Source: Eopsaltria australis
Taxonomy: Eukaryota > Chordata > Aves > Passeriformes > Petroicidae
DNA: 64,000 nt
Direction: 5' to 3'
Assembly: GCA_034509425.1 (NCBI GenBank)
Contig: JAVTVJ010000854.1
Location: 186,001-250,000, forward strand
Below, in pieces: positions 61,577-64,000 of the stretch. Under the pieces are notes generated by a model. The model was given only the letters and a program-made list of their open reading frames with translations, made no database searches and was not told the origin of the DNA. The stretch's first letter is position 1; each line of letters begins with the position of its first letter. Made by a program: the position numbers and the translations under genes.

Positions 61577-61706
61577 GGGAATGGAGTGGAGTGGAATGGA
61601 ATGGAATAGAAAGGAATAGAAAGGAATAGAAAGGAATAGAATAGAATAGAATAGAATAGAATAGAATAGAATAGAATAGAATAGAATAGAATTGAAATAG
61701 AATTGA
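61577..61706. repeat. Second pentanucleotide array, GGAAT/AGAAT/AAGGAATAG mixture
   Basis: GGAGT and GGAAT units (about 61577-61608), then a 10-bp higher-order AAGGAATAGA unit repeated four times, then about ten AGAAT units ending near 61690, then AT-rich degeneration. No CR1 body is recognisable next to it, unlike the array at 58966. Confidence 0.95.
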
Positions 61707-63454
61707 ACAGAAGCCAACTCCACTGCCTGGGTTTTTTGGGGAGCACTCTGTCCTTTCTGATTCCAGATGCACAGAGATACAGCAGGATGGGGAGGAGGGA
61801 GGAGAAAGCTTCATGAAGAAATATTGCTGGAAGTAGAGAGGTTTCCACCTGCCTGTATCTCTGCAAGATGTTTTCATTAGCAGGAAGTGGCTTTAAAGGT
61901 TCTGATAGCAATCCCTGTTTGCATGAGCTCCAGAGGGGCTGCCAGAGTGTTTGGGTACCAGCGTGGCTTTGGTTAAACACATTTGCAGTAGCAAAGCTGG
62001 GAAATGACTCCCCCTCCTCCCCCGTGACCTGCTTTCCTGAGAAAAGCACGAGCAGATCCGTGTGGCTCCGCTCAGCACCTGCTCCTTATTCCTGCTCCTT
62101 GCAAAATGCTGGGGTGCTGGGTCTCCACACCTTTCCCCCCAGACATCCACGGCAGGGAAAAGCAGGAATCAGAGCAGACCCAACCACAGTCATGCAGTCC
62201 ACATAAAACCACCCGGGACTGCATGGCAGGGGAATTCTTCCTGCAGGAAAATCTCTCTGCCAGCTTTGCAGGTCTGGAGCTTGATTTGTGTTTGCAGCTC
62301 CTGCCCATGCAGGCTGGAGAAGGGAAGTTTGCTCTGCTGCTTTCTAGCTTCACTATAATCCTCAGCTTTGCTACCAGTGGCTCCTTGCATCCCTGAATCC
62401 CTGAATCCCTGCATCCTCCCAGCTGCCAAGCTGTGACAAGGTACCATTCCCGGCAGCCTGGCTCGGAGCTGAATCCAGCTGCCTCACTGCTGCTCTCTTC
62501 CCACTCTTCCCAAGGGATCTCACCCTCTCCCTCTGATCCACCCGGGCCTTGCCCGCTGGGGAGATGTTTACATCGACCTCCGTGGTGAGGAAACATCAGA
62601 TCAGCCCCCAGGAGGGCTGGGCATGGCTTGTTCAAGGAGAGGGGGCAGCGCGCTCTTAAACATCAGCATTTATTTATTAGCGTTTATTTAGCCACGGCTG
62701 CGCCAGCCCCCTCGCTGCATTAGCATCAGCTCCATTTCCCACAGGTTTCCTCTCCTAGTGCAAATGCAAATCCAAAGCAAAAACCTCTGGATTCCTTTCT
62801 ACACCCACATAAGTAAGGGCAGGAATCACACCGATCCTGTCAGGGTGGGTTTTCGCTGCTTGCTTTGCATTTTATTTTCCCCCCCTCCCTCCCAAAACTT
62901 GTAATGAGCCAGCATTTCATGTGACAGGACATTTATGGCTGCTCTAGGCACAGCATAGCAATGAGGAGGTGGTGCAGCATCCCTGATCCAGGATCCAAAT
63001 GACCTTCAGGAGCAGGCAGATGTTGCTTCCCAAAATTCGAGCTGGGAACGAGGGAGGCATTCCGTGCGTTCAAGGAGCTGCCAGCTCAGCTTCACTCGGC
63101 TGCTCCGCTCCCATGAAATGCTCATTTCGTGGAGTGCAGAGGAAAAGGAGGCCAAAGGGAAAGGAAGGAGCAAAGGAGAGCAGTGGCAGGGAAAAAAGTG
63201 CAGTGAGCTGAGCTCACACTGACTAAAGATTCTCATCTTCAGAGCAGCATCCCCACGCCCGTGTGTGGGTGTGCACCTGTGCTGTCCTACTCTCACCTGG
63301 CTCAGAGCTCTCTCTGATGTCCAGCTGGAGGCTTGAAATGTATCTTGAGTTTGATTTTGGTGTTTCCCTGAGGTTCTGATCATAGGACAATCGTGCCAGG
63401 AACAGCAAAGGCTCAAGGCGGTGTTTGTCCCAGGAGAAGGGGACAAGGTTCACA

Positions 63455-63598
63455 CAGCCAGGTCGTGGCTGCCCCATCCCTGGAAATGTCCAAGGTCAGG
63501 TTGGATGCAGCATTGAGCAACTTGGTCTAATTTGGTCATTACTCATTACAATGGGCTTTAAATGTCCCTTCCAAACCAAAATCATTCCATGCTTCTTT
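63455..63598 (+). mobile_element. CR1 LINE fragment, sense
   Basis: GCTGCCCCATCCCTGGAAAT, GTCCAAGGTCAGGTTGGATG, TTGAGCAACTTGGTCTAATT and CCCTTCCAAACCAAAATCAT, then a CCATGCTTCTTTTG end. The 'tggtctaattt' block marks a slightly different subfamily. Confidence 0.86.
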
Positions 63599-64000
63599 TG
63601 TGGGTGCTCCCAAATCCGAATCACCCAGGAGAGTCTCATCAGAATATTTGAAAGACACCATAAGAACATCTCAGGGTTTTGAAAAACTGAACTTCATGAC
63701 CCCATCCAGTTCCTCCACCTCCTCCTTACCCTCACAGGAACAGGGTCTTAGATGTTCCAGTGGAAAAATGTGAGTTGCTGGTTCTAAAAGGAGGTGGCAA
63801 TGCATGAGAGACCTTTCTCCTGGAGATCCCAGGGCGGGAATGTGCAGCAGTGCAAAAACCTGATGTGCCGTGATGGGACGAGGATCCTCTGCTCCCAGGG
63901 CTGGAGCTGAAGGGTGAACCTGTTTCACCTGCTCCACTTTGAGGGGGATGTTGGCTGAGCTGTCCCTTGCTCTGGGCTGTGAAGAGGCAGATGTGAAAGG

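Larger units (their letters stand above)
47232..64000 (+). other. ADGRB1: Large intron after the pre-GPS exon, at least 16.8 kb
   Basis: I searched the + strand by eye for the remaining GPS peptide and the seven-helix exons and found none, so this is taken as one intron running out of the window. It holds ten CR1 fragments on both strands, TTA-rich simple sequence (48001-48029), two pentanucleotide arrays (58966-59077, 61577-61706), an imperfect 23-bp duplication near 49270-49315, and repeat-free stretches at 51950-52160, 58120-58280 and 62640-62780 that could be conserved. A short or poorly conserved exon cannot be excluded. Confidence 0.65.

Noticed and set aside
58966..61706. (GGAAT)n arrays as human satellite contamination
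   Set aside because: The first array is continuous with an avian CR1 tail, and both are short and embedded in the bird intron.

Overview
This window is vertebrate nuclear DNA, almost certainly from a bird. About 25 degraded LINE fragments have the 3' end of avian CR1 (Chicken Repeat 1), with its characteristic ATTCTATG-type tail. The protein-coding signal is spliced into short GT-AG exons. No bacterial or viral gene organisation is present.

The window lies inside one gene on the + strand: ADGRB1 (BAI1), an adhesion G-protein-coupled receptor. I could place 15 consecutive coding exons between 5975 and 47231, about 1.88 kb of coding sequence or 625 codons. They join without a frame break. In order they encode thrombospondin type-1 repeat 1 (TSR1), a linker that holds the recalled MMP-14 cleavage region, TSR2 to TSR5, a hormone-receptor (HormR) domain split over two exons, and most of the GAIN domain. 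Five TSRs point to ADGRB1 rather than ADGRB2 or ADGRB3, which have four, and residue agreement with recalled mammalian BAI1 is very high. The large 5' exon (signal peptide and N-terminal domain) lies before the window. The GPS autoproteolysis motif, the seven-helix domain and the cytoplasmic tail must lie after position 64000, because I found no exon for them here.

Layout: 1-5974 is the intron before TSR1. 5975-14281 holds TSR1 and the linker exon. 20380-28250 holds TSR2 to TSR5, four exons of exactly 165 bp, each flanked by phase-1 introns. 31596-33542 is HormR. 34306-38328 is GAIN subdomain A. 39142-47231 is GAIN subdomain B. 47232-64000 is intronic, with many CR1 fragments and two pentanucleotide arrays.

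The most unusual structures are local tandem duplications over splice acceptors. A 91-bp unit of polypyrimidine tract, acceptor AG and first 46 exon bases is present four times in front of and into one GAIN exon (45805-46166). A 61-bp duplication before the TSR5 exon (27935-28056) creates an extra branch-point plus acceptor module that would extend that exon in frame by 19 codons. A (GGA)n tract lies about 50 bp after the TSR1 donor. I saw no evidence of an unknown multi-gene system; the window is an ordinary receptor gene with interesting splice-site architecture. Comparisons with human BAI1 are from memory, not from an alignment run.
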